From positions 60,468,397 to 60,532,396 of the forward strand of contig NC_037088.1 of the NCBI RefSeq assembly GCF_002994745.2: a stretch of 64,000 nt of DNA, read 5' to 3'. A program made the position numbers and the translations under genes. Positions within the stretch are counted from its first letter, which is position 1. Each line of letters begins with the position of its first letter. Shown piece after piece: positions 48,384-60,864 of this stretch. Below the pieces are notes generated by a model. The model was not told where the DNA came from. It searched no databases and saw only the letters and a list, made by a program, of their open reading frames with translations. Source of the DNA: Rosa chinensis (Eukaryota; Streptophyta; Magnoliopsida; Rosales; Rosaceae).

Positions 48384-51300
48384 ATGGCCTCCTCATCACA
48401 AAATTGCAATGTCGTTTCTGTTCGACTCGATGAGAACAATTATCCTACCTGGTTATTCCAGATGCAGCACCATCTTAGAGGCCATGGCCTTCTTAAATTT
48501 ATTGATGGCTCCCATCCTTGTCCTCCTCCCTTTCTCACTGTAGTTGATGGAACTCAGCAAGACAATACTTGTGCTCGTGAGAAATGGCTTGAGCAAGACA
48601 ACTTTCTCATCTCACTGATCACTAACACTCTTTTATCTGAGGCACTTACTCTTGTTATTGGCTGCTGCTCAGCTATAGAGGTTTGGATTACTCTTAAACA
48701 ACTATATGCAACTGTTTCAGAAGCTCATGTTATGCAGCTGAAATCTACTTTGCAAAACATACAAAAAGGAGGTGATTCTATTGAGAAGTATCTATTGAGA
48801 CTCAAGAGTGTTAGGGATCAGCTTGCTGTGCTTGGTGTGAGGATGAGTGATTAGGATGTTAAGGTGCTTATACTTGCTGGCTTGCCTAGTGAATATGGTC
48901 ACACTAGACAAATCATCAGAGGCAAACCACATGTTGACCTAGAGGAGGTTAGATCCTTGTTGTTATCTGCTGAAAATAAAATTGAGCTTGAACACAATGC
49001 ATTTCCACTGTCACAGCTCATAGCAATGATGGCTCACAATAGTATCTCTAGTTTACCAACTGGTGTACACTCTAGAGGTTCTATCTTTAATACTAATATA
49101 CCTTGGTCTGCAAACTGTTCTCCTCCTGCTAACTTTGGTTTAACCAATGGTCTGAGCACCTTCAGTGGTGCATCCAACACTCCAGCAATCAACCACATGA
49201 GCTACACTGGAACAAATGTTTCAACTAGCTTTATCTCACCAGTTATGCCTCCTGCATCTACTAGATATATGAATTCTAGCTTACCTGTTGTAAGCAATGA
49301 CCTATAGTTTGGATTCCACAACTCTCCAGGATATCAATCTTCATTTGCATCTACTCCACTACTCAAAGCACATCAAAGTGAGCCATTCAGTTCAGTCAAA
49401 TCCAAGCTCTACTATGTCACAGTCACCATATATGATGCATACCACTCCCTCAACTGTTGGATTTGCTGCTCTATCTTGTACCAATGTTGCAACACCTGGT
49501 TATTCAACTCAAAGCCATGTTATGCCTCAGTATTCTAATGGTGCTCAACAATTTTCAAACCAACAATATGTCATGTCTTCTGAGCCAGCTCAACACAACA
49601 GCTTTGGAAACTTTTCTCAGCCTCAAAACAACATGGCATAGTCACAAAACTCAGTTTCCTACAATGTCAACTATAATGCACACGACAGTGAGTCTTATCC
49701 TCAGTTCCCAACCAACAATGGAAGAAATTTTGGAAATGACAATAACAGGAACTTCAACAACAACAATTTCAAACCTAGATTTAGTGGCACTCAAGGATAC
49801 AACAGTCCTATTATATGTCAAATCTGTGACAAGCTAGGGCATAGTGCTTATAGATGTCATCAGAGGAATACTCAATAGAGTGAGACATCAAACTCTTCTA
49901 TGGAATGACGAATTTGCAAGAAGCCTGGGCACATTGCAAAGACCTGCCAATTCAGAAATGCAAATCAGAATCAAGGTCAACAGAATACCTCCTCAGCTAT
50001 GATAGCTACTTCTGAAAATAATACAAACAATGAAGTATGGCTTGTGGACTCTAGTGCAACAAATCATATGACAGCCGACATTCACAACCTTCAGCAAGTG
50101 ACCTCCTTTGATCCAACTGATGCTGACAAGTTTGGTAATGGTGAAAGTCTTCCTGTAGAGAAAAAGGGCTCTAGTACTGTTCTCATAAAATATAGTATTC
50201 TTACTTTACAGAATATACTATATGTTCCTGACCTTGCTGCTAATCTTCTCTCTGTATATAACTTGTGCAAAGACAACTATGTGAGAATGATTTTTAATGC
50301 TTTTGAGTTCTTGATACAGGACAAGGTAACTGGCCAAATTTTGTATGAAGGGGTGTGTAATAAGGGGCTTTATCCAATTCCTGTTAGAGTTGCCAAGCAG
50401 TTTCTTCCTGAACCAGCAGCTGCTGTATCAACATCAGTAGATCTACCAAGTGTTGCTTTTCTTGGCAATAAGGTTTCTCATTCATTGTGGCATAAGAGGC
50501 TTGGACATCCATCCAATATGATAGTGTCTAGTATGCTGTCAAAATCCAAAATTGTATTGTCTTCAGATCCATGTAAGTCAGTGTGTGAGTCTTGTTTGGC
50601 TGGAAAGTCAACAAAATTGCCTTTTCCTGTATCAATTGAGAAATCTAGTATACCATTTGAGGTTGTGCACTCTGATTTGTGGGGTCCTTCACCTACTGTA
50701 TCATTTGAGGTGTACAAGTATTACTTTACTCTAATTGATGAATGTACAAGATATACATGGATTTTTCCTTCAAGAAATAAAAGAGAAGTTTTTCCCTTGT
50801 TCAAAGCATTCTGTGCATTTATTCATAATCAATATGCTGCTCTATTAAGATTTTTCAGTCAAATGGAGGTGGTGAGTTTACTGGTAATTCTTTCAAGGAG
50901 TTTCTGTCTCAAAATGGTATTTTACATCAACTCTCTTGTCCATATACACCTTAGCATAATGGATTAGCTGGAAAAAAGAATCGACACATTGTTGAGACTG
51001 CTGTCACTTTGTTGCATAATGCCCATCTTTCAGTTAGTTTTTGATATCATGCTTCTGCCATAGCTGTGTACTTGATTAATAGAATGCCATGCTCCACTTT
51101 GGCTATGAACTCACCCTATGAACTGCTTTTCCACAAGGTTCTAGTCATTGATCATATCAGGGTTTTTGGATGCACTTGTTATCCCCTTCTGAGGCAGTAT
51201 AACTCCAACAAGCTTCAATCCAAAACTGCACCTTGTGTGTTTTTAGGCTATGCCCTAGGATATAAGGGATTCATCTGCTTCAATGCAGTTTCTAGAAAAC

Positions 51301-53676
51301 CCGTAATTTCTAGGCATGTTGTTTTTGATGAGTCACAGTTCTATTATCAGAAGAATCCTCCCTCAAGTAGTCAAGCTTCAAGTTCCTATATAGAGTTATT
51401 ATCACTGCCATGCACCTTACCATGTCCAATTGGCCATGTCACACACACCCCTTCTTCAGTGCCACACCTTGTTAAGGATTCTACACCAGTATCTCCTACT
51501 TCCAGTGACTCAGGTACTATAAATACTTGTTGTGATTTGCATGTAGGTTCTGACACTTGTCCAAATGGCATCTTGGATCAACCTCTGATACTTAATAATG
51601 TTGAGTCTACTGTTGAAATCAATCATGTACCTGGACCAACTTACATTGATGAGCCATATATCCCTATCTCTGCCATTCACATTGACATAGGTCTTTCTTG
51701 TGTTGAGTCTTCAGCTAGAATGTCAACTTTTGTATCTCTGCCATTCACATTGACATATATCCCTATCTATGCTGCTCATTCTGCTACCACAATATCTGCT
51801 AATGAGGAACCTCACACCTATAAGCAAGCCATGCAGGTTCCAAAATAGAGGCGAGCTATGCAAGATGAGATTGATTCTCTCACATACCAGGGAACATGGT
51901 TCTTGGTTCCACCCTAACCTGATAAAAATTTGGTCAGTTGCAAATGGATTTTTAAAATAAAAAAGAATGCAGATGAGAGCATTGCTAAGCACAAGGCTCG
52001 ACTTGTTGCAAGAGGATTCAGTTAGGAAGAAGGTGTTGATTATGATGAAACATACAGTCCAGTTGTGAGACACACTACAATGCTGCTATTTCTTGCTCTT
52101 GCAGCTCAATTTCATTGGAAGCTTCACCAAATGGATGTTAAAAATGCCTTTTTTACATAGAGTACTTAAGGGAGAGGTTTATATGACACAGCCACAAGGA
52201 TTTGAGGATGCTGCTCAACCAAATCATGTTTGCAGACTTGTCAAGTCTCTCTATGGACTCAAACAGGCACCAAGGGCTTGGAATGAAAGGTTCACTTCAT
52301 GTCTTCCATCCTTGGGGTTTAATGGTTGTCATGCTAATCCTTCCTTGTTTATCAAACCATCTGACACTGGTGTTGTCTATCTCCTATTATATGTCGATGA
52401 CATTATCTTGATTGGTGCTAATGAAGAAGACATCAGGACTGTTAAACTTGCTCTTCATATTGAATTTGAAATGAAAGACTTAGGGCCAGTTTGAATTTGA
52501 ATTTGAATTTGAATTTGAAATAAAATCATGTTTAAGGAATAGGAGTCTTGTTGGGTGTCTTCAGTATCTTACATTCACAAGACTTGACATTGCTTATAGT
52601 GTTAACACTGTGTGCCAGTTTATTGAAGCAGTCGGATTGATAACTAGGTTTACTAATAATAAACCTAACAAAAGGGTTCTGGAATCCACCAGAGATAAAA
52701 GAGAAAATTCTCTATTTTATTGATAAAAGATGAAAAGATAGGTTCTGCAGCCGCAAATAAGAGAAAAGTACCCTAGGGCGACTAACAATGAAACCCTAAA
52801 GCCCATGGGTAAAAACGAAAACAACCCAAAAATAACTAGGAAAACCAAAACTCCGAAAAGTAGAAAAATGCAGTTTTGAGGCCCTAAATGACCCCGAAAG
52901 CCCGAAAAATGCCACAGCTCATAGCAAAGCAATGATTCTTGTTTCTGGCACAATTCCCTTTTCGGAAAGGTAAGGCACGTCCCAATCGGTCACCGAGCTG
53001 TTTCCTGTCTACTAGTCACTTTTCGTTTTCCTCTTTTAGCACGATATAACTGTTCTTCAAATTGGGCTGCCATCCATTCTGCATCATTTATGCAAACTCC
53101 CACTGAGGCTCATTGAGCAGCTATCAAAAGGATCTTGAGATATCTTTTAGGCACCTCTGTCTTTGGTCTCACATATAGGTCTACTCCTCTGGAACTTAAA
53201 GCCTTCTCTGATGCTGATTGGGCTGGGGATCCAAACGATAGGAGATCAACAACTGGCTTTGTTATTTATCTTGGTAATTTCCGTATATCTTGGTGTTCCA
53301 AAAAGCAACATTCCTCTTCAACCAAAGCTGATCGAGTATCGTGCCATGGCTGACACTGCTTCAGAAATTTTTTGGATAAGGCATCTGTTACAGGATATTG
53401 GTATTGATCAACTTGCCTTCTGCACCTGTGCTTCATTGTGATAATGTCTCAGCCTTGGCCCTTGCTTCCAATCCTATCTATAAACCCAGGTGCAAACGTG
53501 TTGAAACTGATGTTCACTTTACTAGAAAAAGAGTTGTGAGAGGTGAGCTCACTCTCCAGTTTGTCCCATCCTTGGATCAGTTTGCTGATATCTTCACCAA
53601 AGATCTCAGCACTGCTCAGTGCCGGTATCTTTGTGGCAACCTTGTGCTTGGACCTCCATGCACTAGTTTGAGGGGG
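48384..53676 (+). pseudogene. Degenerate Copia gag-pol
   Basis: In order: gag (start 48384, SVRLDENNYPTWLFQMQHHLRG, then a UBN2-type region), a zinc-knuckle remnant (49820-49960), protease (WLVDSSATNHM, an altered DSGATNHM-type site, 50040), pre-integrase and integrase (LWHKRLGHPS; HSDLWGP; about 50480-51300), RT (PRAWNERF; YVDDIILIG, 52270-52420), and RNase H (FSDADWAGDPNDRRSTTG, 53190 on). In-frame stops occur at 48852, 49305, 49639, 49876, 50952, 51042, 51846, 51917 and 52022, with several frameshifts, a deletion after the RT core at 52495, and a solo LTR at 52624. It is non-functional. Most stops sit where a Gln or Trp codon would differ by one C-to-T or G-to-A transition. Confidence 0.88.
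52624..53086. mobile_element. Solo LTR inserted in the Copia RT/RNase H junction
   Basis: A 463 bp insertion starts tgaagcag and ends ctgcatca (TG...CA with short inverted repeats). It is flanked by the 5 bp duplication tttat (52619-52623 and 53087-53091), and it interrupts the conserved ...NTVCQFMQTPTEAH segment of pol. No internal coding region remains, so it is most simply a solo LTR left by LTR-LTR recombination of another element. Confidence 0.7.
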
Positions 53677-53677
53677 G
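53668..53677 (+). other. Polypurine tract of the Copia
   Basis: ttgagggggg sits one base before the 3' LTR, the expected plus-strand primer. Confidence 0.85.
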
Positions 53678-53678
53678 T

Positions 53679-54170
53679 TGTTAAGATGAATGGTGAGAAG
53701 GAGAAGGAGATTGTACCTAGTGGTCTTCCTATTAATCATACAAGTACAAATATGGCGTGCTCACAAGTGACTAGTGACAGCTCGAGCTCAAGTCCACGTA
53801 TTGATGAAGTCATCAATACCATCACAGCCAGCTCTTTCACACGGGATGCATGAACTAACGATTGCATGTGCTTTTGATCCTGACCGCTGCATGATTTCCA
53901 CATGTCAAGATTTGCTTTGCTGCTTTGAAGATTCCAGAATAATTAGTAAGTTTGTTAATTTTGTTTACTTGAGTAGTATAAATTAATTGCTTGCATCTGT
54001 TCCTTTTGAGCGGTTGAGATCATTTTGTAAAATTACTCATATCAAATATCAATTGCTTCTCTCAGTTCTCTAGCTCTTTTCAGAGATTTGTCTTCTTCAT
54101 GTTAGGGTTTACTTCTTTCACCATTGTTGCTTTGCTTCAAGCTTATATGATGATGCAATGGATTTTAGCA
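53679..54170 (+). repeat. 3' LTR of the Copia (492 bp)
   Basis: Begins tgttaagatgaatgg, ends ggattttagca. It serves as an uninterrupted reference for both DNA transposon insertion sites in the 5' LTR. Confidence 0.92.
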
Positions 54171-54622
54171 AAATATAGGTCAAATTAATTTCTTTTTTTA
54201 GGATTTTAAGCGAGTGTAATTCGTTGGGAATATGAAAAAGAAATGTGTCCTCCTCGTAATTACAACCATGTATTTCAACAAACTCGAGCTTAACAATATC
54301 TGACTTATAACTACCTTAGCTAAGCACTTTTAAGTCTTAACTAAGCTGGTATCCTGTCCATGTACTAATTCCAGTTTGATCGAAAACGGCTCTTACCGCA
54401 GAACGGCCATAACCCAGTAACCCACAGATCAATGGCTTACCTGTTTTCACCAGCTTATTTCCTTTTCTTCACAATCAGAACCAGTACTTCTATTCTGTTT
54501 CCAGTATTCATATAACCTGCAAATCTCAATATGAGTATGGTGATAATTTGAGGATTCAGCGCTGCACTCTTCTTGTAAACAAAAGAATTGGACGTTGCAT
54601 AACGTCGGGAGGAGGTACCAAA
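54171..54622. other. CHX3 upstream region
   Basis: The first five bases are the right Copia target duplication. No hairpin like that of CHX1/CHX2 is present. No clear TATA box was assigned. Confidence 0.45.
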
Positions 54623-57473
54623 ATGGCCAATGTAAGCAACACCACCCAATCCATCAACCCTGGGATATCTGGTCCACCAGAGTTTTGTATATCTTCCCCG
54701 CTAGCCAGTGGCTTCAGAAGCATTTGGGATGACCGTTATCACCTGGACCATCCATTGACGCTGACAATGGCTAAAATCATGCTACTCGTTGTTACCTCGC
54801 AAGTGCTTCATTGTTTTCTGAAGCCACTGGGACAAACTAAATTTGTCTGCAATCTTCTGGTATGCTTCTCCAAATTGTGATTATTGCTTCTTTATCCCTA
54901 CAACAATATAATCTACTTTACAGAAGTTGAGGTTAATTTGAAATGTTCACATACTTTACTTGTCTGCTATTTCCACTTGATTCTAAAGTTTAAACAAAAG
55001 ATGCCTTCATTTTTAAATTTTCCCAAACCATTGAAAACGATACAGTTAATTTCTAATTTTTCTGCAGGTGTTGTTGATTTGCCAAAGTCAAATTCTTTCC
55101 GTTTTAGGAAAAGATACACGTAACAAAATGATTGGGCGTTCTGTTAGCATACAAACACATACAATTATAATTTCAAACCTCTATGGCTTAATCTTTTACT
55201 CTGTTTTTTTTTTTTTTTTTCTTTCAGGCTGGCATTATCTTGGGGCCATCTGTGATAGGGAACAACAAGCATTTTAGGGACACCCTATTTGGAGAAAAAG
55301 TACAGTTTCCGGTGTTTGACGTAATAGCTCAAATGGGTGTTGTATACTCTCTGTTCCTAACTGCAGTGAAACTTGACCTGGGCATGCTCAAAAGGACGGC
55401 AAAGACTTCCTGGAAGATTTTTCTAGCAAGCCTCCTTTGTCCTACAGTAGTCTTCTTCAGCTTCGTTTACCCACTAGCCGGCGCAGTTCCTGGATTCAGA
55501 GGAGGAAAAGTCATGCTCTTCTGGACTACGAGTTCTTTATCTTTCACTTATTTCCCAGTCATAGCTCAAGCATTGGATGAACTCAACCTTTTGACCTCAG
55601 AGTTGGGCCAACTTGCCTTGTCTGCCTCAATGCTCAACGATGCACTGCAATGGTTCTTAACAGCATTGAACGTTGTAGTTATGCAAGAAAAAGTAATATA
55701 TTCAATTGGGATTATCTTTTCCTTATTTGCGTTGGTAATTTTCACTTTGTATGTTGCACGCCCACTTATGCTATTTACAGTTAAGAATACGCCAGAAGGA
55801 TACCAGACGAAGGAAATTTATGTAGTTGCAATACAACTTGGAGTTCTAGTCATGGCTTTTATGTCTGACGCCATAGGCATGAGCCATATGGCTGGTCCTA
55901 TAATCCTGGGGTTGGCCGTACCAGATGGACAACTTGGTGCAACATTAATAGCCAAGACCGAATACTTGGTCTCCGAAGTCTTTCTGCCACTGTTCTTTTT
56001 CCGAATTGGCACCAGCATAGATATGTACAAGATTAGCCGTTGGGTGAGTTTTACCAAACTTCAGGCTATCATTACAGCGTTTTATGCTGCAAAGACTATG
56101 GGAATTACAATGGCTGGATTATTTTCCAAAATTAGCTTCAAAAACAGTCTCGTACTCAGCATGATGATGAATATCAAGGGTATACTGGAGCTTATTCTTT
56201 ATAATGGATGGTTGTCCATGAAGGTAATTTATACATACTCGTATCTTCTTTTCCGGCGGGTTTCATTCCCCTCATATTAATTTGGTTTCCTAATACTAAT
56301 TTTCTGCAGCTTATAGATGAACAATTTTTTGCCCAAATGGTGTTCTCTCTGCTGGCGATGACCATGCTTGTAACCCCAATGATACGATTCTCGTACATTC
56401 CTCCTATTTGGGTTGGATCAAAAACCAATGGTCCACAGGTCAAACAAATTCAATCAATGGCAAGTAAGTCAGAAACATTCCGCATTCTCTGCTGTGTCCA
56501 CAACGAAGAAAGTGTCCACAGCATCATTACACTCCTGGAAGCCTCAAATCCACCAGAAGCGAGCCCCATCACTGCCTATGTTGTCCACGCACTCCACGAC
56601 ATTGGCCGTGCTGCACCAGTACTAGTCCCTTACAAGAAGCATAAAAAGAAATTTAAGTGGTCAGATACAGCAAGTGATCAAATCGTTCAAGCCTTTGAGA
56701 ATTACTCAAAAAACTCTGGAGGACCAGTCTCAATTCAAGCCTACACTATGGTCAATCCCTACAAATACATGCACCAGACCATTTTCCGTCTCGCTCAGGA
56801 CCAGCTAGTACCTCTAATCATCATTCCATTCCATGAAAATCACCAGTCTCTTGTTGACTCCAATATGACTGGTCCGATACGCCAATTCAACCTTAATGTT
56901 CAGGCATATTCTCCATGCACAGTGGGAATACTAGTTGATAGAGGCTCGCATTCTCGGATGAGCTTTTCGAGTTTCTTCTACAACATTGCTGTTTTTTTCA
57001 TTGGCGGACCAGATGACCGCGAGGCATTAGCCTACACTTCACGCATGTGTGACAACCCAGAAGTGGAACTGACGGTGTTCAGGATAATTGTGCGAATCAA
57101 TAAATCAAAAGGTATAGAAGAGGATACAGAGTTCAAGCTTGACGAGTCATTGGTTCAGGAGTTTAAGCTACGGAACCTTGGGAATGATCGATTGAATTGG
57201 CATGACATCGAGGTGGATGACTGGGTACAGGTTATGACTGCCATTAGTAGCTCGCAAGGACACTATGACCTTGTGATGGTTGGGAAGCGACATTCAGATA
57301 TATCTTTGAGGGATGAAGAAATGGTAGAGTTCGTGCAAAATTCAGAGCTGGGAGTGATTGGCGACATGCTTGCTTCATCAGATTTCTGTGGTGGAACAGT
57401 GAATGTATTAGTGATGCAAGAGAGTAGGGACTTGGGAATTGGAGCCTTTCGTTGTGACTCCTTGAAAAGTTAA
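54623..57473 (+). CDS. CHX-like: Cation/H+ exchanger CHX3 of the cluster (798 aa)
   Basis: Exons 54623-54859, 55228-56223 and 56310-57473 join in phase 0 at the same intron positions as CHX1/CHX2. It is more diverged (an older duplicate). The membrane domain keeps the family Asn-Asp pair (LSASMLNDALQWF), unlike its neighbours, whereas the later lysine-bearing segment reads FFRIGTSID. The cytosolic tail is typical (FRILCCVHNEESVHSI...; FFIGGPDDREALAYTSRM; DMLASSDFCGGTVNVLVMQES). Known family function: monovalent cation/H+ exchange, probably in endomembrane or plasma membrane. Intact with no stop. The N-terminus is about 10 residues longer than in CHX1/CHX2. Confidence 0.88.
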
Positions 57474-58290
57474 GAAAGTAAACTTGGGTTTAGTGCATGA
57501 TCGAAGTTTTTTCATCCTTCTTTCCTTTTGCCGTAGAGATCTTGTTTTCTTAGAAAGTAGTCACCATATGTTATTCCTTCTACCTCCTAGTTCATGTAGA
57601 AGACTTTTAAGTTTGAAATGAATCCCCATGCCAGAGGGTCTAAATTTTCTTGTAGATAGTGACTAGGGGTTCAGTTTGTAGCTTGTTATCATTTTTTGTT
57701 GTCGTGACTCGTGCGTTTTCTTAATTCACTTGTTAAGTTGTTATAGCAAAAGCTGCCCATATTTAGGAGTATATTAAGTAATTAATATGAAGACATGGTA
57801 CTATAAAGTTCATCAAGATTGACAAGGTGGGACTTGCCACCCGATTCTGTTATCTCTTTTTGTAATAGCGATTGGTTGAGACTTCCCAACTTTCGTTTAT
57901 GTTAGTTTTCTTGATTAGTTGCAAGTTATAGATTTTTGTTTTTGTTTTTTGTGGGCTATGATTTAGGCCCATCCTATTATACTGTATTTTTTTTTCTTTT
58001 TAATAAATTATCCTCGCTCCGTCATGATTTAACAAAATAAAAAAAGTAACTAATATGAAGAAAGGCATAGTTGATAGTACTATAGAGTTCCTTAGGTCCA
58101 TGTTCAAATCCTAACAACACTAGCTATTTGCTAGTGTTTCATGTCTCCTAAAGATTGTCGGATTCAGCAGTTTGAGCCCAGGTCTGCAACGCGGTATGGG
58201 GAACTTTTGGGATTCCAAAACAAAAGAAGATACAAAGCAAGTTTCTTATTTCAATATAAGATGTCAAACATAGACATATTTTTCTTAGTA
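57474..58290. other. CHX3 3' flank and spacer, no gene
   Basis: AT-rich DNA with gene 3' UTR character near 57480-57700. No mobile element end or RNA gene is supported. Confidence 0.45.
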
Positions 58291-58740
58291 TAATCTCAAC
58301 TTGTTGATAGATCAAGCTTGGCCAACTTGTCCAACTACTCATACAAGGTGGCGTTGTTTTTCATTGGTGGCCCTGACTACCGCGAGGCGTTAGCCTATGC
58401 AACGCGCTTGACAGGCAATCCGAGAGTGCAAATGACGATTTTCAGGTTTATTTTGAAGAATAAAGGGAGCTGGATGAGTCATTGGTGGAGGAGTTTAAGC
58501 TGAGACACCTGAGAACAATGATCGCATGAATTGGCAAGATATGAAAGTAAATGATGGTGTGCAAGTTTTGGAGGCGATTGGGAAGTTGGAGGGAGAATAC
58601 GACCTTGTGATGGTGGGACGAAGGCATTCGGAGATGTCATTGAGGGACGAAGAAATGGTGGATTTGGTGCAGAATTCAGAGCTAGGAGTCATTGGCGACA
58701 TGCTTGCTTCTGCCGATTTTTGTGATAGGACAGTGAATGT
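58291..58740 (+). pseudogene. Truncated CHX pseudogene (C-terminal tail only)
   Basis: Homology starts near 58298 (LVDR...) and covers the last part of the CHX tail: ALFFIGGPDYREALAYATRLTGNPRVQMTIFRF, then a frameshift/deletion near 58470, then LNWQDMKVND-like, YDLVMVGRRHSEMSLRDEEMV and GDMLASADFC. It stops at ...TVNV, exactly where a Copia LTR begins (58741). The membrane domain and first two exons are gone. It marks a fourth copy of the tandem array, destroyed by insertion and deletion. Confidence 0.88.
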
Positions 58741-58922
58741 TGTAGAATAGCTGTAAATCTTATGTAATTATGATTCTTATTTATTTAGGTTATCATGTAA
58801 TTATAGGAATGATTGTTTCCTATTAGGGTTAGACTACTCCTCTTGTTCTTGTATATATACCCCTTTGTGGGATGAATAGTATTATTATTGAAAACCCTAA
58901 AATCAAAGTATTCTTTTCTACT
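58741..58922 (+). repeat. 5' LTR of the second Copia
   Basis: The left edge is fixed by the break in CHX homology and the right edge by the primer site. The 3' dinucleotide is not a clean CA, so the last one or two bases are uncertain. Confidence 0.7.
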
Positions 58923-59008
58923 TGGTATCAGAGCCAGGTTCAATCCTTTGAACTTGCCTGCATCCTTTGAATCCTAAATCCTGAATCCTGAAAAACCCAA
59001 ATTCCTCA

Positions 59009-60840
59009 ATGGCCGGACCTGCAATTGAAGGCGAACAGTCAAATCTCGAGAAGACAATGGTGTCATCCTCACCGATCATCCATCACCCCTACACCACCTA
59101 ACAAGACAACTCTGCTTTCACCAGGAAACAACGAAAGAATTCGGGCAAGGCGGCTATTGCTACTACAGAGGAAGAGCATCTCGACAATGCCTCCGCTAAT
59201 GTAGCGCAGTCAGGTATGAAGGGTAAGGCTACTTTGAATAATACATGGATAATTGATACAGGTGCATCTGATCATATGACCAATGACCCTAGTCTTGTGA
59301 AAAACCTTAGACATTCCCCTCAAAATATTGTCTCTACTGCTGATGGTACTCCAACTCCGGTCACCGGAGAAGGTTCTATTGTTGTATCTGATACCTTAAC
59401 CCTTGAATCTGTCCTAGTTGTTCCCTCACTAGCTTATAATCTCCTATCTATTGGTCAGATTATTTTAGCACTTGCATGTATTGTGACATTCTATCCATCT
59501 TTCTGTGTGTTTCAGAACATTCTGACTCGGCGGATTCTTGGTTATGGTGTTAGAAGGGGGAAATTATACTACCTGGATCTGACAGAGACTGGAGAAAACC
59601 AGAAGCATCTTTTGGGGCAAGCTAATCAGATTAATGGGGTAGAGAATGCAAAGGAAGCAGTATGGTTATGGCATCGCCGTTTAGGTCATCTATCTTTTAG
59701 TTATCTTAAGAAGCTGCAACCTCATTTGTTTTCGGTTGTCAGTGATTTGGATTTCCATTGTGACATTTGTGAACTGGCCAAGAGCCACCGTATTTCATAT
59801 TCACCAAGTCTTAATAAAAGTCTTGTTCCTTTTATGAAAATTCACTCTGATCTCTGGGGTCCTGCAAAGATTCATTCTCTTTCTGGAGCTCGGTATTTTG
59901 TAACGTTTATTGATGATTGCACTCGCCTGACATGGGTGTCATTACTGAAGAATAAGAGTGATGTATTTGGAATGTTTATCGAAATTTCACAAAATGGTGG
60001 CAACTCAGTATCAACAATCCATCAGAGTGTTTCAGTCTGACAATGGTGGAGAGTTTGTGAATGGCCCTATGATTGAGTTTTGCCGGTCACATGGAATTCG
60101 TCATCAAACCTCCAATTCTTATACTCCTCAACAGAATGGGTTAGCAGAACGGAAGAACAGGCAGTTGATGGAAGTTGTTCGTGCTTCCTTATTTGGCATG
60201 AATGTACCTCGGTCCTATTGGGGAGAAGCAGTAAAATCTGCAGCATATCTTAACAACCGTACTCCTTCACGAGTGATTGAGTTTCAGAATCCTCATCAGA
60301 AGCTTCATACATTTTTGACCATCCCTTCTATGCCTAATTGGGAGCCCCGGGTGTTTGGGTGCACAGCCTATGTTCATATTCCCAAGCCTCAACGCAACAA
60401 GCTTGATCCCCGTGCCCGTAAGCGTATCTTTGTTGGTTATGCTGACTTCCAGAAGGGTTATTGATGTTATGATCCCCTTACTGGCACTTTACATGTCTCT
60501 CTTGATGTTGCTTTTCGTGAATCCGAGCCTTATTACTCAGGGGGAGCTTCTCAGTCTTCCCTTCAGAGGGAGAGAGGTTGTGAAGGGAATCCTCGTTCTA
60601 TTATTGATTTTGATGTCTTTGAAGACTTAGAAAATTTGGAGGATACATTTGAGGGTAGAAATTTGGAAACAGAAAATGCGACTGCCGAACAGAGTGTTGT
60701 GAATTCCGAAATAGACAATGCGACTGTCGAACGAAGTGTTGCAAGAAAGAAAGCAAAAACTGTTAAGTTTAATAGGTAAGGCGTTAATCTCAAAGAAACC
60801 ATAGATGGTGGCATGAACACAAGTTTGACGATGTACGATG
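59009..60840 (+). pseudogene. Degenerate Copia protease-integrase region
   Basis: Gag is mostly deleted (a short start at 59009 and then a stop at 59099). Protease follows (WIIDTGASDHMTNDP, 59250), with pre-integrase (LWHRRLGHLSFSYLKKL, 59670) and integrase (HSDLWGP; FVTFIDDCTRLTW; then a frameshift near 59985; SDNGGEF; YTPQQNGLAERKNR; 60030-60160), ending in a stop at 60462. RT and RNase H are absent. It is non-functional. Confidence 0.85.
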
Positions 60841-60864
60841 AACTTTTGACAAATGGGTGGAAGG

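Larger units (their letters stand above)
46358..54170 (+). mobile_element. Complete but decayed Ty1/Copia element with nested insertions
   Basis: It has two LTRs (46358-48012 and 53679-54170), each starting tgttaagatgaatgg and ending ggattttagca, flanked by a 5 bp target duplication aaata (46353-46357, 54171-54175). The primer site tggtatcagagc (48013-48024) matches the 3' end of initiator tRNA-Met. The polypurine tract is ttgagggggg (53668-53677). Internal order is gag, protease, integrase, RT, RNase H, all on the plus strand, with many stops. Three later insertions lie inside it: a hAT-like and a MULE in the 5' LTR, and a solo LTR in pol. Confidence 0.93.
58741..60864 (+). mobile_element. 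Second Ty1/Copia element, 3'-incomplete
   Basis: The 5' LTR of about 182 bp (58741-58922) starts tgtagaatag and carries a tatatatacccc promoter-like motif. The primer site tggtatcagagc follows at 58924-58935. The internal region has a gag start (59009), then the pol pieces below. The right end is lost where the LTR element at 60865 begins, and no 3' LTR of this Copia was found. Confidence 0.8.
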
